Shown: positions 46,007 to 54,940 of the stretch, piece by piece
Position numbering within the stretch: position 1 is the stretch's first letter
How the letters are laid out: each line of letters starts with the position of its first letter
NCBI RefSeq assembly: GCF_002310815.1
Contig: NZ_CP011032.1
Span: forward strand, 1,900,001 to 1,964,000
Reading direction: 5' to 3'
Length of the DNA stretch: 64,000 nucleotides
DNA from: Pseudoalteromonas tunicata
Lineage (GTDB): Bacteria; Pseudomonadota; Gammaproteobacteria; Enterobacterales; Alteromonadaceae
Notes under the pieces: model-generated
Databases searched by the model: none
Seen by the model: the letters and a program-made list of their open reading frames with translations, nothing else
What the model was told of the DNA's origin: nothing
Position numbers and translations under genes: made by a program

Positions 46007-46036
46007 AAAAACGCAGCCTCGGCTGCGTTTTCTTTT
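46007..46036. terminator. Bidirectional terminator
   Basis: AAAACGCAGCC tc GGCTGCGTTTT with a T-rich tail on both strands. It lies between the convergent antiporter and thioesterase genes. Confidence 0.88.
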
Positions 46037-46051
46037 GATATGTCTGTTAGT

Positions 46052-46492
46052 TCAAACAAAACCTTTGTACATACCCTCACATACCACAGGTGTTGGTTTA
46101 TGGTCATCATCAACAGCAACAAAGGTAAAGCTACCAGAAATAGCCAAATGCTTATCATCTCTGTGCATGGTTTCTAGATAGATTTCGACTTCGACTCGTA
46201 AACTGGTATTACCTACATGAACCACTTTTGCAACAAGTTCAGCAAATGTTCCAGCTGGAATGGCTTCTTTAAAATCAACGCGATCAGATGAAATTGTCAC
46301 TAAGGGTTTGCGACAAAAACGTGTTGCGGCAATGAATGCAGCTTCATCCATCCAAGCAAGTGCATCACCACCAAACAAGGTATTATGGTGATTGGTACGA
46401 CTTGGAAACACGGTTTTAGTAATTCGTGTTAAAGATTGTTCTATACGGGTTGCCAAAATGGCTTCTTTTTGCGTTTGTGTCATCACATTCAT
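46052..46492 (-). CDS. Acyl-CoA thioesterase, YciA-type hotdog protein
   Basis: A 146-residue single hotdog domain. The signature HNTLFGGDALAWMDEAAFIAA holds the catalytic Asp, and SSDRVDFKEAIPAG and GSFTFVAVDDD follow. It hydrolyses acyl-CoA esters in the cytosol. It lies six bases after the M23 peptidase stop and is probably the last gene of a PTPS-M23-thioesterase transcript. Confidence 0.9.
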   Translation of the reverse strand: MNVMTQTQKEAILATRIEQSLTRITKTVFPSRTNHHNTLFGGDALAWMDEAAFIAATRFCRKPLVTISSDRVDFKEAIPAGTFAELVAKVVHVGNTSLRVEVEIYLETMHRDDKHLAISGSFTFVAVDDDHKPTPVVCEGMYKGFV

Positions 46493-46498
46493 TAAAAT

Positions 46499-47308
46499 TT
46501 ATTTCGCTATGGTATCTATCATTAATAAAGCGGGATCTAGGCGTTCTTGCATCCAATTAAAACGCCAATCGAGATGGGGGCCAGTTACACGCCCTGTTGC
46601 ACCAATTTCAGCAATTTTGTCACCAAGCTTCACTTCTTGGCCTTCTTTAACATTTAAAGTATGTAAATGGATATATGTTGAGGTTACACCATGGCCATGA
46701 TCTAAAATAAGCGTACCGCCTGAATAGTAAAGATCAGGATTTGCAAAAACTACTTTACCAGACAATGGCGCAAGTACAGGCGTACCTTTTTTATTAGCTA
46801 TGTCTAAGCCAAAATGCGGGGTTTTTGCCACACCGTTAAAATAACGCTGACTGCCATAGACACCAGATATCCGCCCTTCTGCTGGTCGATATACTGGGTT
46901 TAAGAAGTCAGTTCGTGCAGAGACATTAGCGCGCGCTTTTTTAACTGCAGCAGCTTCTGTTGCTATGCGCTTTGACACACTTTCTGGAGGCGTGACATAT
47001 TTTTGCGCTACACCAGTAATTTTATCAATTTTATAGTCACGTTTGGTGATCAAGATTTTTTTTTGCTGTTTGTTACCGTTTTTATCGGTCCAGCGCAAAA
47101 CATGTTCAAGCTCACTATCACGACCAAAACCAAACACAAACTCCCCTTTTGAGGTTAGTTTTAATGGGGTGTCATTCAAATATACATCATGGCTACCAGC
47201 CAATGACCCCATCACCAAACCACCTTGAGTGAGATTTCCTTTTAACTCAAGTGCTTGAAGTGTTAAAGAGCTCACTCCTAGCACTATGGCAGCGACAAGT
47301 TTAAGCAT
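46499..47308 (-). CDS. M23-family peptidase (LytM domain), exported
   Basis: About 269 residues. A signal peptide (LKLVAAIVLGVSSLTLQA) is followed by a small beta domain and a C-terminal LytM/M23 domain: HFGLDIANKKGTPV (zinc His and Asp), GGTLILDHGHG, YIHLH and GPHLDWRF. All metal residues are present, so it should be an active peptidoglycan endopeptidase. The ATG at 47308 is chosen; it overlaps the end of the PTPS-like gene by eight bases, showing coupling. Confidence 0.92.
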   Translation of the reverse strand: MLKLVAAIVLGVSSLTLQALELKGNLTQGGLVMGSLAGSHDVYLNDTPLKLTSKGEFVFGFGRDSELEHVLRWTDKNGNKQQKKILITKRDYKIDKITGVAQKYVTPPESVSKRIATEAAAVKKARANVSARTDFLNPVYRPAEGRISGVYGSQRYFNGVAKTPHFGLDIANKKGTPVLAPLSGKVVFANPDLYYSGGTLILDHGHGVTSTYIHLHTLNVKEGQEVKLGDKIAEIGATGRVTGPHLDWRFNWMQERLDPALLMIDTIAK

Positions 47309-48155
47309 ACGCAATAGACCCTTTTGCAACCCCTTCATAGGCTACCACTTTAAAATCATTATTCGGATTTTGCGCTTTTAACTGTTCAGCTATGTATTGG
47401 GCAATACATTCAACTGTGGTGTCGTAGGGTAATAAATGAGTACGATTTTGATTAATTGCTAATTCAAAATAGCCTTGTGGTGCGATATACGCGCAGCAAA
47501 GACTGTTCTCGTGTGCGCTGATAAATTTAAGTTGGCCAGCTGTAATAATATCTTCTTCGCTGACTAAATAGATATCTTGCCACAGTTCTGCCCACTGTTT
47601 TTGTAAACGAGGACTTTTCATACCATTTTCATAAATTTCAATTTTTGAACGATGGCCATGGACGATACGTTGACAATTACCATCATGTTTTTTTAAACCA
47701 TGACTGTAATGATAATAAAAGGTATCAATTTTTTCTGGACGTAAGGTAATTTCAATTTTATCAATGTTTTGAGGCAATTGAGGCATAATCGTTTTGATAA
47801 GGTATTCGGTTACCGATGCAATGTTAATTTCTGGTGATTCGATAAAACAATACGCTTGCGCTGGACAACTTAGCGCTAGTTGAGCATCGGCATAGTTAAA
47901 ACTGACGTTGGTTTGAACATCTTGATGCGTTACCGTGACATTAGGGTGCTTTGGCACCGCTAATTTATGGTCTATTTGCTCATCAATGATGCGTTTAACC
48001 TGTTTTTTTACTAAGGCGAAATCTAGCACCATAGATTGCGCATTAAGGCTACCATGAAGCGTTAAATCAACAATCCAGCTTTCACCGACCGCGCCACGCT
48101 GATGACATAAATAAGAAAAATCAATGACAGTTAGATCGTTCACAAAAAGGATCAT
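47301..48155 (-). CDS. 6-pyruvoyl/6-carboxytetrahydropterin synthase-like protein
   Basis: A 284-residue protein that looks like two PTPS/QueD-type halves. The first half has SMVLDFALVKKQVKRIIDEQIDHKL, the second NCQRIVHGHRSKIEIYENG, the C..HGH zinc region. QueD converts dihydroneopterin triphosphate on the way to queuosine; this longer marine-gammaproteobacterial form may do the same or act on another pterin. It overlaps the M23 gene by eight bases and is divergent from fabA. Confidence 0.8.
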   Translation of the reverse strand: MILFVNDLTVIDFSYLCHQRGAVGESWIVDLTLHGSLNAQSMVLDFALVKKQVKRIIDEQIDHKLAVPKHPNVTVTHQDVQTNVSFNYADAQLALSCPAQAYCFIESPEINIASVTEYLIKTIMPQLPQNIDKIEITLRPEKIDTFYYHYSHGLKKHDGNCQRIVHGHRSKIEIYENGMKSPRLQKQWAELWQDIYLVSEEDIITAGQLKFISAHENSLCCAYIAPQGYFELAINQNRTHLLPYDTTVECIAQYIAEQLKAQNPNNDFKVVAYEGVAKGSIAYA

Positions 48156-48296
48156 AATAATGCGTTACCCTATTAAATAAATACCGAGGCATTATAAAGA
48201 TTTCTTGCTGAAAAAGCACAAAATGCCACCATGAATTCGATGTAATCGATGGTATTTAGCAAAAAATAACGATTAATTAACTGTTCGGAGTTGTTT

Positions 48297-48314
48297 AGCG
48301 TACATCTGTTCGCT
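48297..48314. promoter_or_regulatory. FabR-type operator upstream of fabA
   Basis: AGCGTACATCTGTTCGCT is a near-perfect copy of the FabR operator (AGCGTACA-N2-TGTACGCT type), extended by TTT and AAA to a 24-base palindrome (48294-48317). It ends 35 bases before the fabA ATG, as expected for repression of unsaturated fatty acid synthesis by FabR. Confidence 0.85.
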
Positions 48315-48349
48315 AAAGTAACGGCAATTTTTACGCAAAGTAGAAGAAT

Positions 48350-48865
48350 ATGACTCAAAAAAATAGTTTTACAAAAGAAGAATTAGTGGCCTGTGGCCGT
48401 GGTGAGATGTTTGGTGAGGGTAATTGTCGTTTACCAAGTGACAATATGTTGATGATGGATCGTATCATTACCATCAATGACGATGGCGGCGAGCACGGTA
48501 AGGGTCAGATTGTTGCTGAACTCGACATCAACCCTGATTTATGGTTTTTCGCTTGTCACTTTAAAGGTGATCCAGTGATGCCAGGTTGTTTAGGTCTCGA
48601 TGCCATGTGGCAATTAGTTGGTTTCTTTCTTGGTTGGTCGGGCGGCCCTGGTTTAGGTCGCGCACTTGGCGTAGGTGAAGTAAAATTCACTGGTCAAGTA
48701 TTACCAACGGCTAAAAAAGTAACCTATCGCTTAGAGATGAAGCGTGTTATTAAACGTAAATTATTTATGGGTTTAGCAGATGGTACGGTTGAAGTAGATG
48801 GCCGTGTTATTTATGAAGCAAAAGATTTAAAAGTTGGTTTATTCCAAGATACTAGCAGCTTCTAA
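48350..48865 (+). CDS. fabA: 3-hydroxydecanoyl-ACP dehydratase/isomerase
   Basis: The 171-residue hotdog enzyme (E. coli 172) introduces the cis double bond in type II fatty acid synthesis. The catalytic His is in [20 protein letters not shown] together with the catalytic Asp. RGEMFG and [12 protein letters not shown] are diagnostic. An operator and a terminator frame it as a single-gene unit. Confidence 0.97.
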   Translation: MTQKNSFTKEELVACGRGEMFGEGNCRLPSDNMLMMDRIITINDDGGEHGKGQIVAELDINPDLWFFACHFKGDPVMPGCLGLDAMWQLVGFFLGWSGGPGLGRALGVGEVKFTGQVLPTAKKVTYRLEMKRVIKRKLFMGLADGTVEVDGRVIYEAKDLKVGLFQDTSSF

Positions 48866-48886
48866 ATCCAGCAATTCGTTAAACAA

Positions 48887-48911
48887 AAACGCCCCATTTG
48901 GGGCGTTTTGT
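48887..48911. terminator. Bidirectional terminator
   Basis: AAAACGCCCC attt GGGGCGTTTT lies between the convergent fabA and rmf genes. Confidence 0.92.
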
Positions 48912-48913
48912 AT

Positions 48914-49084
48914 TTAAACTTTATACATAATTCGATTTTCGATGGCTTCTCGCCACCCCCCGAGCCAATGAGATCGTGGATCTAAGTTTTCATATGGGCA
49001 CATTTCTTTAGAGCGTCCAGCTAATCCAGCTTTAAAACCCTGTGCGTGTGCTCTTTCAAGACGATCTCGTTTTTGTCTCTTCAT
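48914..49084 (-). CDS. rmf: Ribosome modulation factor
   Basis: The 56-residue basic protein pairs 70S ribosomes into inactive 100S dimers in stationary phase. MKRQKRDRLERAHAQGFKAG, then SKEMCPYENLDPRSHWLGGW, closely matches E. coli RMF (55 residues). The internal ATG at 49084 is chosen because it gives the family N-terminus and GAGGA lies ahead of it; the frame is open 19 codons further without homology. Confidence 0.96.
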   Translation of the reverse strand: MKRQKRDRLERAHAQGFKAGLAGRSKEMCPYENLDPRSHWLGGWREAIENRIMYKV

Positions 49085-49461
49085 AGGTAACGTCCTCACC
49101 TTATTATTGATCTTGAACAGTGGTAAAACCACGTTTAACAAATAGTTAATTAAAGCGTTATAAATATGTCAAAGAAGGCAACTACATTTATAACATGTTC
49201 TAAAACAAGTAATACGTTGTATCGTTGTAAGTTTGTAGCAAGGCTACAAATAAGTTTGAGTCCAAAATGGATAAAAAGTTCAGGTAAAATGGTGCTTGCT
49301 TCACCTGACTTAGTACTAAGATAACCATAGCTCTTATAAGAGATCAATACTAAAAACTGCTTAAAAACCAGCTTATTTGCATGAATTATTTAAGATCAGT
49401 TAATTACAAAAACTCAACAGCAAAATAATCTAAGCAGCATATTTTAATACCTATTTAGTCT
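49085..49461. other. Intergenic region between rmf and the kinase gene
   Basis: No gene is seen in 377 bases. Palindromes present are GTGGT aaa ACCAC (49120-49132), TTTGTAGC aag GCTACAAA (49232-49250, a stable 8-bp hairpin) and CTCTTATAAGAG (49331-49342). These may belong to the rmf promoter region or to transcription termination of the kinase gene; none has a T-run. Confidence 0.45.
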
Positions 49462-51291
49462 TTAGCCTTGGCTTAGGAATTGCTTTGGATTGCGAGGATA
49501 AAAATGCTCGGCTTGAACAGCACATAAATCAAACTGCCGCGTATTTTTGTAGGGTAATTTCATAAAACCAGCCACCCCAAAATCTGTGATCGTCACTATA
49601 CTGGCCATTATTTTTTGCAGTAAACTATTAAATTGCTGCTCTTTAGTTGGATCAAGTAAACGATAATAATGATGCACTTTGAGCCTATCAGGTAAAGATT
49701 CAACAATAATACATCCGGTATGGTGTATTTGGTTCAGCGCAAATACCCCTTTGAGCATTTCTTTGGGTAACGTGAGCTGCTCATCTGGGTCTTTTCCATC
49801 TTCAAAATAAGAATGTGGGCGGGTTATTTCACTCACGTTGACATTCATAACTTGATAACCAATGATCGGTAATGTGTCATAAACTAATTGGCCATTTTTA
49901 TTACGGGCTAGTTGAATTGTTGTGCGCGCATCAAATAAACAGCACTTAAACAAGCCCTTTTGTACAATACCTTGAGCTAATTTCACCGTATTATTAACTG
50001 CATCTGTAAATGCTTTTTTTAGTGATTGTTGATGCAAAATAAGACTCGATTCTATGAATAACTGCTCATCTTTCCAATGAAAACTAAGCCCTCCAACCAC
50101 TGGATATTTCGCCAAACGACTAATAGAAGCCAAAAATGCTTTTTCGGTATCGCCCATATCAAGTAAAAAATCACGATAATAACGATCGAGCTGCGCATCG
50201 TTAACATCAACGAGTACCAGCTCTGCATCCGCTTGGCGCAAAAAAGATTTACGCGAGCTATATACTACGGTCTCGGGCTCTGTGGTAGCTTCCGCAAACC
50301 AAAAAGGAATTTTGTTTTTGGTTTCTTGTACTGGTATTTCGGGTAAATATGTTTTCGCAATTTTGGGCATATTACGAATGAAATAATCACCAGCTTGGTC
50401 TCGCTCAGTTTTATTTTTTGACAACATACCATCAATAACGCGAGCAAGTTCCATTGGTAACCCTAAACTGGCTGCGGGAATCACAGTATTACCAAAGCGA
50501 CAAGACTGCGCTGAAGCTAAAGCGTAAAGTGTTGATGCAACACCTTGCTCATCAAATCGTGGGGATGATTTCATGCCCGCCATTTGTTCATCACCAATAA
50601 AATAAACATCTCCCATACGTGCATTGGAGTGTTGTAAATCATGAGACATTAAATCCATGATGTTTGAAGCGATAGGATTACCCAAGCCATCTTCTTGTGC
50701 GTAAACTGATGAGCCCCAATCAACCAAAGATAATTGTTTGCTAGTATCATTCCAGACTAGATTTGATGGTTTGATATCGCCATGAGCAATGGGCGCTGGT
50801 GACATCCCTATTTTATTGTTACGCAAGTCGAGTAAAATACTGTGTAATTTAAGCGCAAGTTGGGTGATAAATTGTGGCGATAATTTACCTTTACGCAGCG
50901 AAAATTTTTCTAAATCTTCGCCTGGAGCTCGGGCCATCATTAAAATGCCCTGTTTTTTTATTCGTTCAAATGCATAAAACTTAGGTACATAAGGATTATC
51001 AATTTGAGACAGCATATACGCTTCATCTTCAAGGCGGTCTCGTACCGCTTGTGCAAGGGTAATACGTGAAAACTTAAAAACCCACTGCTCTTGCTCATCG
51101 TCTACGCCTGCAAAGACAAAACCAAAGGCACCTGAGCCAATAAGTTCAACTTGTTCATACCCTAAAAGCGTCAATTGTTTAGAACAAATTTTTAACCATT
51201 GCTTATGTTTTTTTGCATCATGATGCGATAACAAATAAATCGATTGCTCTTCATTGATATAAAAATTATGAATAGATTTATTGAGTGTCAT
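49462..51291 (-). CDS. Ser/Thr protein kinase-like protein with long C-terminal extension
   Basis: A 609-residue protein. The N-terminal kinase fold has a glycine loop GSGAFGFVF (52-60), the ATP lysine in VFKF (Lys73), catalytic loop HGDIKPSN (170-177, HGD in place of HRD) and DWG in place of DFG (191-193). The substrate region is short, and a C-terminal part of about 270 residues has no recognised domain. No membrane helix is seen, so it is probably cytosolic. All catalytic residues look present. It is a lone gene with no phosphatase or FHA partner nearby. The role is unknown. Confidence 0.82.
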   Translation of the reverse strand: MTLNKSIHNFYINEEQSIYLLSHHDAKKHKQWLKICSKQLTLLGYEQVELIGSGAFGFVFAGVDDEQEQWVFKFSRITLAQAVRDRLEDEAYMLSQIDNPYVPKFYAFERIKKQGILMMARAPGEDLEKFSLRKGKLSPQFITQLALKLHSILLDLRNNKIGMSPAPIAHGDIKPSNLVWNDTSKQLSLVDWGSSVYAQEDGLGNPIASNIMDLMSHDLQHSNARMGDVYFIGDEQMAGMKSSPRFDEQGVASTLYALASAQSCRFGNTVIPAASLGLPMELARVIDGMLSKNKTERDQAGDYFIRNMPKIAKTYLPEIPVQETKNKIPFWFAEATTEPETVVYSSRKSFLRQADAELVLVDVNDAQLDRYYRDFLLDMGDTEKAFLASISRLAKYPVVGGLSFHWKDEQLFIESSLILHQQSLKKAFTDAVNNTVKLAQGIVQKGLFKCCLFDARTTIQLARNKNGQLVYDTLPIIGYQVMNVNVSEITRPHSYFEDGKDPDEQLTLPKEMLKGVFALNQIHHTGCIIVESLPDRLKVHHYYRLLDPTKEQQFNSLLQKIMASIVTITDFGVAGFMKLPYKNTRQFDLCAVQAEHFYPRNPKQFLSQG

Positions 51292-51316
51292 AGCATTCCA
51301 TTTGGTAACAATAAAA

Positions 51317-51342
51317 CATAAAAAAGGCAGCCAAAGCTGCCC
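51317..51342 (-). terminator. Terminator of the ivd operon
   Basis: On the minus strand GGCAGC tttg GCTGCC followed by T6 lies about 35 bases beyond the last gene of the operon. Confidence 0.88.
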
Positions 51343-51374
51343 AATTGTATAACGAATTTAATCAGATAATCATC

Positions 51375-52136
51375 TTATAAACGAATACCGCCATCTATTT
51401 CGATAACACGACCAGTAAAAAAGTCATTTTCGAAAATATAGTGAGCTGTATGGGCAACCTCTTCGGCTTCACCAAAACGACCAACCGGTTTCATCGCTAT
51501 CATGCGCTCTTTTGCCTCTGGTTTCATCGCATCGGTCATTGCGGTGCGAATAACCCCCGGTGCAATTGCCCCAACACGAATACCAAATCGGCCTAATTCA
51601 CGCGCCCAGGTTGTTGTCATTGCTACTACTCCGGCTTTAGAAGCCGAATAATTAGTTTGCCCTATGTTACCTGAGCGCGCCACACTCGACATATTGATGA
51701 TCACACCACCAGTGGCATTTTCAATCATATACTGAGCAGCTTCGCGGCCACATAAAAACACGCCAGTTAAATTAACATCAATGACTGACTGAAATTGCTC
51801 AAGAGACATTTTTGCAATCACTTTGCCTTCTTTTGCTTTAATAAACATGCCATCACGTAATATGCCGGCATTGTTAATCAAACCATCAATAGAACCAAAA
51901 TCTTGATTGATGGCTAAGAACGTTGCTTCGACTTGTTCTTCGTTACTCACATTTGCAACATACCCCTTGGCGCTAATTCCTAATTGATTTAGGCTATTAC
52001 AAGCGTTATCGAGTAATTCGCGGTTCATATCAACTAGTGCAAGATTTGCCCCTTGCGCTGCAAAACGCTCAGCCATTGCAAACCCAAGCCCTTGGGCGCC
52101 ACCTGTGATCACAATCGTCTTGTTTTTAATATCCAT
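51375..52136 (-). CDS. SDR-family 3-hydroxyacyl-CoA dehydrogenase (ivdG-like)
   Basis: A 253-residue short-chain dehydrogenase. TGGAQGLGFAMAERFA is the cofactor motif, NNAG and the YSASK active site follow, with Ser in NMSSVARS. In Shewanella-type ivd operons the gene in this position is assigned to oxidation of 2-methyl-3-hydroxybutyryl-CoA in isoleucine breakdown. Last gene of a seven-gene minus operon; six bases after mmsB. Confidence 0.88.
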   Translation of the reverse strand: MDIKNKTIVITGGAQGLGFAMAERFAAQGANLALVDMNRELLDNACNSLNQLGISAKGYVANVSNEEQVEATFLAINQDFGSIDGLINNAGILRDGMFIKAKEGKVIAKMSLEQFQSVIDVNLTGVFLCGREAAQYMIENATGGVIINMSSVARSGNIGQTNYSASKAGVVAMTTTWARELGRFGIRVGAIAPGVIRTAMTDAMKPEAKERMIAMKPVGRFGEAEEVAHTAHYIFENDFFTGRVIEIDGGIRL

Positions 52137-52142
52137 GACGTT

Positions 52143-53033
52143 CTAGCCCTGTTTAGAAAATAATTTAAAAATGGCCGAAAAATCTTCACCGCCCATGCCT
52201 TGATTTTGCATCAAGTTGTATAAGTTTTTCGCCAGTGCCCCCATCGGAGTCGCTGAATTACTTTGATTGGCAGCTTCAATAGCTAAACCAAGATCTTTGG
52301 CCATTAAATCAACCATAAAGCCACCAGTATAACCTCGAGATGAAGGCACATTAGGTAATACATCTGGACACGGATTATAAAGCTCTAACGTCCAGTTACG
52401 CCCAGAGCTTTGCAGCATAATTTCAGATAATACTTTTGGGTCGAGCCCGTTATCTATGCCCATTTGCAACGCTTCGCTGGTGCCGGCCATTAAAATACTG
52501 AGCAACATGTTATTGCAAATTTTAGCCACTTGGCCTGCGCCTAATTCACCGGCATGAAAGATATTTTTACCCATATCGCATAACACTGTTTTTGCACGGC
52601 TAAAACTCTCATCACTGCCACCGACAATAAATGTTAATGTGCCATTCGTAGCGCCAGCAACTCCCCCCGATACCGGAGCATCAACAAATTGGATCCCCGC
52701 TTTTTGTAATTGAGAGCCTACTTCTTTAGCACTTGCTGCATCAATCGTGCTGCAATCAATCACTAAACTCGTTTTTGATAGATGATTGATTAAACCTTTT
52801 TCACCCAGATAAAGTCCTTTAACATGTTTACCCGCAGGCAACATACTGATGGTAATATCTTGATTAACAGCGCATTCAATCACATCACTGGCAACTTTAG
52901 CACCAACATCAGCCAGTGTTTGCATTGCTTGTTGACTTAAATCAAATACGGTAACAACATGGCCGGCTTTAACAAGATTTGCAGCCATCGGGCCGCCCAT
53001 ATTTCCTAAACCAATAAAACCAATATTCGCCAT
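52143..53033 (-). CDS. mmsB: 3-hydroxyisobutyrate dehydrogenase
   Basis: A 296-residue NAD enzyme that makes methylmalonate semialdehyde from 3-hydroxyisobutyrate in valine degradation. The Rossmann motif is IGFIGLGNMGGPMAANL, followed by DAPVSGGVAGATNGTL (substrate loop), GAGQVAKICNNML with the catalytic Lys, and a C-terminal KDLGLA. It lies four bases after the hydrolase gene. Confidence 0.95.
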   Translation of the reverse strand: MANIGFIGLGNMGGPMAANLVKAGHVVTVFDLSQQAMQTLADVGAKVASDVIECAVNQDITISMLPAGKHVKGLYLGEKGLINHLSKTSLVIDCSTIDAASAKEVGSQLQKAGIQFVDAPVSGGVAGATNGTLTFIVGGSDESFSRAKTVLCDMGKNIFHAGELGAGQVAKICNNMLLSILMAGTSEALQMGIDNGLDPKVLSEIMLQSSGRNWTLELYNPCPDVLPNVPSSRGYTGGFMVDLMAKDLGLAIEAANQSNSATPMGALAKNLYNLMQNQGMGGEDFSAIFKLFSKQG

Positions 53034-53037
53034 TGTT

Positions 53038-54153
53038 CTAATCCTTCAATAAACTTTTTAGTGGATGGGTCTGTGCACTCCATGGTGATTCAAAAAAATC
53101 AGCAATAACATCAACGGGAACATTCTCAATCGACTGATAGCGCCACACTGGCTGGCCATCCTTATCGATTAATAATGCGCGTACACCTTCTTCAAACTCA
53201 CCAAATTGACCACATTTCACTGACAAGCCTAATTCCATTTGAAAGCATTCCGCCAAGGGTAAATCTTGACCACGAATAAGTTGCTGTTCAATTAAACACA
53301 TGCTCAGCGGACTGCCGTGTTTCAGGCTCTTAATTGCTTTTTGCAACCACACATTGTCAGTGTCTACATTGGCTAAAAAGCTTATTTTTTCATTAAGTGT
53401 TGCTAACGCATTCATTTGCTTAATAACAGCTAAATTTGCCTTGATATTCGATTGCAGCGGCTTGCCTGACTCTTGTTGTAGTTTTAACAGTACTGAGTCG
53501 AGTTTTTGATGGTTTAACGCGACTGTTTGGCCCCAATTGGTCACAACCAACTCATCAAATAACTTATTTTTAAATTCCGCTTTCAAAAAGTAGTCTGCTA
53601 AGCCGACATATTTGGCATCTTCACTATTAATTGATGCACCGGTTAGGCCTAAAAATAAACCGAGTTGCTCAGGCATTTTTGTTAGAAAATAACTGCCTCC
53701 AACGTCAGGGTATAAACCAATGGTAATTTCAGGCATTGCAATACGTGAGGTTTCGGTGACGACTCGATGACTTGCACCCGCCATCAAACCAAGCCCGCCA
53801 CCCATAATGATGCCATTGCCCCATACAAGTAGAGGCTTTTCAAAGCAATGAATTAAATAATCAAGCTCATACTCTGCACTAAAAAAACGCTCAACATACT
53901 CATTCTTGGTGGCGTCGTTCATCGCTTTATATAGACTGACAACATCACCGCCAGCGCAAAATGCTTTTTCACCTGCACCTTGCAATAACACCATGGCAAT
54001 GGTTTTATCGCTTTGCCAAAGTTTAAGCTGCGGAGTTAACAAAGAAACCATTTCGAAGTTAAGTGCATTTAGGGATTTTTCGGCATTTAAAGTGGCAATG
54101 CCGATTTTTAATCCTGAAATCGCTTCAACTTCACGGAAAATTACAGCGCTCAT
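53038..54153 (-). CDS. 3-hydroxyisobutyryl-CoA hydrolase
   Basis: A 371-residue crotonase-fold enzyme that frees 3-hydroxyisobutyrate from CoA in valine degradation. Marks are EKAFCAGGDVVSLY, GIIMGGGLGLMAGASHRV (oxyanion hole) and MPEITIGLYPDVGGSYFL (catalytic acids), with the extra C-terminal part typical of the hydrolase rather than hydratases. It overlaps the hydratase gene by one base (TAATG). Corresponds to ivdE. Confidence 0.92.
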   Translation of the reverse strand: MSAVIFREVEAISGLKIGIATLNAEKSLNALNFEMVSLLTPQLKLWQSDKTIAMVLLQGAGEKAFCAGGDVVSLYKAMNDATKNEYVERFFSAEYELDYLIHCFEKPLLVWGNGIIMGGGLGLMAGASHRVVTETSRIAMPEITIGLYPDVGGSYFLTKMPEQLGLFLGLTGASINSEDAKYVGLADYFLKAEFKNKLFDELVVTNWGQTVALNHQKLDSVLLKLQQESGKPLQSNIKANLAVIKQMNALATLNEKISFLANVDTDNVWLQKAIKSLKHGSPLSMCLIEQQLIRGQDLPLAECFQMELGLSVKCGQFGEFEEGVRALLIDKDGQPVWRYQSIENVPVDVIADFFESPWSAQTHPLKSLLKD

Positions 54154-54929
54154 TAGCCATTAACCCATTTTGGCGCACGTTTTTCTAAAAACGCATTTAC
54201 ACCTTCTGTTTGATCTTTACTATCAAACAGTGTCACAAATAGTTCACGTTCAAGGGGTAAAGCGCTATTAATGGTGCCAAATCGACCTTTTTGAATTAAT
54301 GCTTTACATGCAGTGACCGCAACTGGGCTTTGTTGCTCAACTTTTTCTGCAAGCGCGAGTGCGGCTTGTAATGAACTCCCTGTTTCGACAACTTCTTCAA
54401 CTAAACCAATTTCAAGGGCTTTGTCAGCTTTTAACCGCTCGCCACATAAGATCATGCGTTTTGCCCAGCCTTCACCAACCAGCCAGGCAAGGTTTTGTGT
54501 ACCGCCTGCACAAGGTAATAAGCCAACTTTTGCTTCAGGTAAAGCCATTTGAGCTTGCGCCTCTGCAATGCGGATATCACATGCAAGAGCTACTTCTAAT
54601 CCACCGCCCATTGCAAATCCATTAATGGCGGCAATTGAAACACCACGAAAATCGCTCAATGTTTCAAAGGCCTCGCCAAATACGCGTGACATATCGGCAG
54701 CAATGCCTTTATCACCCGAAGCAAATACATTTAAATCAGCGCCGGCTGAAAAAAACTTTTCACCTTCACCGGTGATCACTAACGAATAAATATTTTTGTC
54801 GAGATTGAGCTCTGTGACAATTTCTTTTAAGTTTACTAAGGTATCACGTGTCCAGGTATTCGCTGGCGGATTCGACATGGTTAAAATGGCAATTGTACCG
54901 CGTTTTTCAACCTTAATTTGTGCTGTCAT
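54153..54929 (-). CDS. Enoyl-CoA hydratase
   Basis: A 258-residue crotonase. KFFSAGADLN, GFAMGGGLEVALACDIRIAE and ALPEAKVGLLPCAGGTQNL are family marks, the last with a catalytic Glu. It hydrates methacrylyl-CoA or tiglyl-CoA in valine and isoleucine breakdown. Eleven bases follow the acyl-CoA dehydrogenase gene. Corresponds to ivdD. Confidence 0.92.
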   Translation of the reverse strand: MTAQIKVEKRGTIAILTMSNPPANTWTRDTLVNLKEIVTELNLDKNIYSLVITGEGEKFFSAGADLNVFASGDKGIAADMSRVFGEAFETLSDFRGVSIAAINGFAMGGGLEVALACDIRIAEAQAQMALPEAKVGLLPCAGGTQNLAWLVGEGWAKRMILCGERLKADKALEIGLVEEVVETGSSLQAALALAEKVEQQSPVAVTACKALIQKGRFGTINSALPLERELFVTLFDSKDQTEGVNAFLEKRAPKWVNG

Positions 54930-54940
54930 CTTGGTATTCC

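Noticed and set aside
49150..49347. 65-codon minus-strand frame between rmf and the kinase gene
   Set aside because: No ribosome site, spans palindromes, and no recognisable protein features.
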